DNA of 64,000 nucleotides from Rhineura floridana. Its lineage: Eukaryota > Chordata > Lepidosauria > Squamata > Rhineuridae. The number at the start of each line of letters is the position of its first letter. Positions within the stretch are counted from its first letter, which is position 1. Both the position numbers and the translations under genes were made by a program. The DNA is taken from the NCBI RefSeq assembly GCF_030035675.1, contig NC_084491.1:27755801-27819800 (forward strand), in the 5' to 3' direction. This document shows, one piece after another, positions 61,590 through 64,000 of the stretch. The notes beneath the pieces were generated by a model. It had not been told where the DNA came from. It did not search any database and saw only the letters and a program-made list of their open reading frames with translations.

Positions 61590-61722
61590 CCAACCTTCTC
61601 CAACCTGGTGCCGTTCAGGTGTTGCTGGACTCCATCAGCCCCAATCAGCATGAACAATGGTTAGGGATTGTGGGAGTTGTGGTCCAGCCACATATGGAGG
61701 GCACAAAGTTGGGGAATGCTGC
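61590..61722. mobile_element. Family A palindromic MITE
   Basis: CCAACCTTCTCCAACCTGGTGCC faces GGGCACAAAGTTGGGGAATGCTG. Confidence 0.8.
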
Positions 61723-61724
61723 AT

Positions 61725-62930
61725 AAGACATTTAAGACACATACCATCAGGAAAGCTGTTCAAGGAAAATCTTGTCAAAGCTCAAGAGGTTACTACAATT
61801 TGCACCCTGCTCCTGGACACCTTATGTGGAAGTAAGTCACACAGATTTCAGTGGGACATGCTTGCCAATGTTGTGTTTAGGATGAGAATTAATTCTGGTG
61901 ACCCTCTGAGATATAAGGAAGCCTGCACCTATGACTTAGAACTGATCGACCTACATACCCACTAGTGCCATGCATAACATGGATAACGGCTGTATAATCA
62001 TAAATAGCTGTGTCGGTTCATGTCTTTCTTAAATTATCAAAAGTCCTTCTAATGAGTCAAAGACCTTAAGGATGGAGAATATCAAATCTATCTCAGGCAA
62101 AAGTTCTGCAGTTAATTTTTTTTCCTGCTTTAGTTGCTGTTAACATAATTTGTTTCTCCTTTTCACAAGAACACACGCAGCATATGCCAAACAACTGATG
62201 AAAGACATGCAGCACTTACTTTGCTAAAGTAATATATTCTGATAGTGAATTTTGTAAATGAGAAATAATCAGGGGAAATCTACTAAGCACTAAGATACCA
62301 TGAGAATGAATTTATGTTTAGACTGCTACTTGCTTATCTGCTTCCAAAGCTATGTAAACATAAGGACTAGAAACATTAAGAAGCTAGTATTCTAGAGGTT
62401 TTAAATAAGATGCCATAAGTCTCATGAAAGTGCTTTGAGAACATTTAAAAAGTCTGACAAAAGAATTGTGTTTAGTGAATTTGAAACGGCAGTGACAGCT
62501 TAATTGGATAGCAAGTTGGAAGGCACAATATTATTCGTTAGGGCAAGCAAAAACAAGATTTTCCTACAGTTTCCTGACCAGAAGTCACCAGTCAGAACCT
62601 GACAGGGGGAACTGAATGAGCACTTAGAGAAACTTGGTCACCTGTATATGCTTTGTAAGGTTCATAATTACACATCTGTGATTGGGGGGGAACGCATGAT
62701 CCCCCCTAAAATATAAAGGCAATATATATATATTATAAATAAAATACAAAGGAAAAAACCCAGGGAAAAACACTTAAAACAGTGTCACACAATATAAATA
62801 AAGCAATCCTTGATGAGATTTTGCTACTATAACAGATTACGGACTCTTTTCCAGCCTCCAAATATGACTCAACCATTTCAAAATCTAAAGGCTCATGTTA
62901 CCTGCCTGGGCTCTCCTAAATCAAAAGTGG
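61725..62930. other. Downstream DNA without recognised genes
   Basis: A/T-rich unique-looking sequence with an (AT)n run near 62722-62732. No coding, RNA-gene or transposon border signal was found. Confidence 0.4.
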
Positions 62931-62933
62931 CTT

Positions 62934-63377
62934 CTGTGATGTTCCTGCTTATAGTGTAAATATGGTAAGTGCTGTTTATATAGAAGACATATGGTAAGTG
63001 GAGCGAAAGAGGAGGGGGGAGTACATGAGCAGTAGAATGCTGGATGATTGGCTGAGCGTTTGAATGGCTGGGAGTATAAATGGAAGAATGACAGTTGAAT
63101 CTGGGTGGATGTGGGGAGTGTGGAGAAAGAGGTGTTTGAGGGTGGAGGTCAGGAGTGTGGAGAAAGAGGGAGTTGGAGTTCTGATTAATAATAAGTCAAG
63201 TACAAAACAGGAATAGATGAAACCATACGCTTGTGAAACATTCTAAAACTAATCCTGTTATTTCTGATATTTAATAAATACTTATTTGGTTTACTAAAGG
63301 CCTGATCCTTGGCTGGGGGATATACAGACCAGAAGGGAGGGCAAGGTAATTACCAAGGCTGAACAGAAACAGTATCT
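62934..63377 (+). mobile_element. Probable LTR-retrotransposon fossil: LTR
   Basis: Starts TGTGATGTTCCTGC, has a TATA-like GAGTATAAATGG near 63070, AATAAA near 63272, and is followed at about 63378 by TGGCAGCGGTAAAGG, which resembles the primer-binding region that follows Gypsy-type LTRs. A leader-like stretch may continue to about 63720. No coding part and no second LTR are in the window, so family and right border are uncertain. Confidence 0.35.
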
Positions 63378-64000
63378 AACGGTGGCAGCGGTAAAGGGAG
63401 GAATAATAACAACTGAAGTATCCAGAGCAACCCAGAGTTGTATGCGTTATCTATAAAGATACAAGGGGGTTGGGAACAGCATAAGCACGCAGTCACGAAA
63501 GTAACCAGCTAGAGAGAGACTCAGGCAAAGTCTCTGGGAGTATTGGTTATAGGACGTGACTGGTGGTGCTGCCTAGCAGGGGGATCTAGTGAGATCTGTG
63601 CTAGAGCGGAGTGAGAAACCATATAAAGGACGGTCCGGACTCGTGGTATCCCTGGTGGTGCCTAGTGAAAGGCAGTAGCCACAAGCAGGTGGGAACCTGA
63701 CAGGGAGAACCAGGGAAGGATGCCACAGCTTCGAACAACAAAAAGGGTGCCAGAATCTTACACTCCCATATCAAAGTATTTTGACATTCTTGCTTTCTCA
63801 CAAGGCATCTAATTTGTGTCCAAACCAGCTGGGACATTACACCCACCAAGTCACACTAATGTACTAGCATGATTCCCACTCTAAGGATTTGAAAAGCAAT
63901 TCCTTGGAAATCTCCAGCCATTGTCGAGTTAAGTTTGGAGATAAATAGGCAGCAGAGACCTTGTGTAGGTCTCACCATCAGTCAAATCACGTCTTGTTCC

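Overview
This is vertebrate nuclear DNA, almost certainly from a squamate reptile (a lizard or a close relative). Three repeat classes point there: Sauria SINEs with their typical tRNA-like head and Bov-B-type tail (18417-18723 and 34454-34727, both with clear target-site duplications), a Bov-B LINE 3' end (about 60000-60950), and a dense load of small fold-back hAT-type elements, tRNA-Ala-derived SINEs and an L2/CR1-group LINE. Short exons with consensus splice sites sit in repeat-filled introns. Nothing in the window looks bacterial, plasmid-borne or organellar.

One host gene can be reconstructed. It lies on the + strand from 15827 to 52486 in 12 coding exons. All internal junctions keep frame, and the joined reading frame is 2538 nt including the stop (845 residues). 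It encodes a type I membrane protein: signal peptide, a V-set-like Ig domain, five further Ig domains, one fibronectin type III domain, one transmembrane helix and an acidic Pro/Thr/Ala-rich tail. Domain order, the two compact VSIG10-type Ig domains with extra cysteines, and the C-terminal motif identify it as VSIG10L2 or a very close relative. Its molecular function is not established. Exon 8 has an in-frame extension ending in a hydrophobic segment, with polyadenylation signals about 65 bp past the stop, which suggests an alternative, shorter membrane-anchored isoform.

Layout: 1-15814 is upstream non-coding DNA made of repeats plus an RTE-like LINE remnant (about 9300-10265). 15815-34155 holds exons 1-8, with a solo retroviral LTR in intron 4. 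34156-43140 is the long intron 8, with a fold-back element split by a Sauria SINE, a 408-bp palindrome carrying a nested 62-bp element, and a 1018-bp hAT-like element. 43141-52486 holds exons 9-12, with an L2-like LINE that keeps a 468-codon open frame inside intron 9. 52487-64000 is downstream DNA with a Bov-B LINE inserted in an older hAT element and a probable LTR-element fossil near the right edge.

The most informative structure outside the gene is the layering of small transposons. Several have 8-bp target duplications readable by eye, including one insertion with a matching empty site elsewhere in the window, so relative ages can be read directly.
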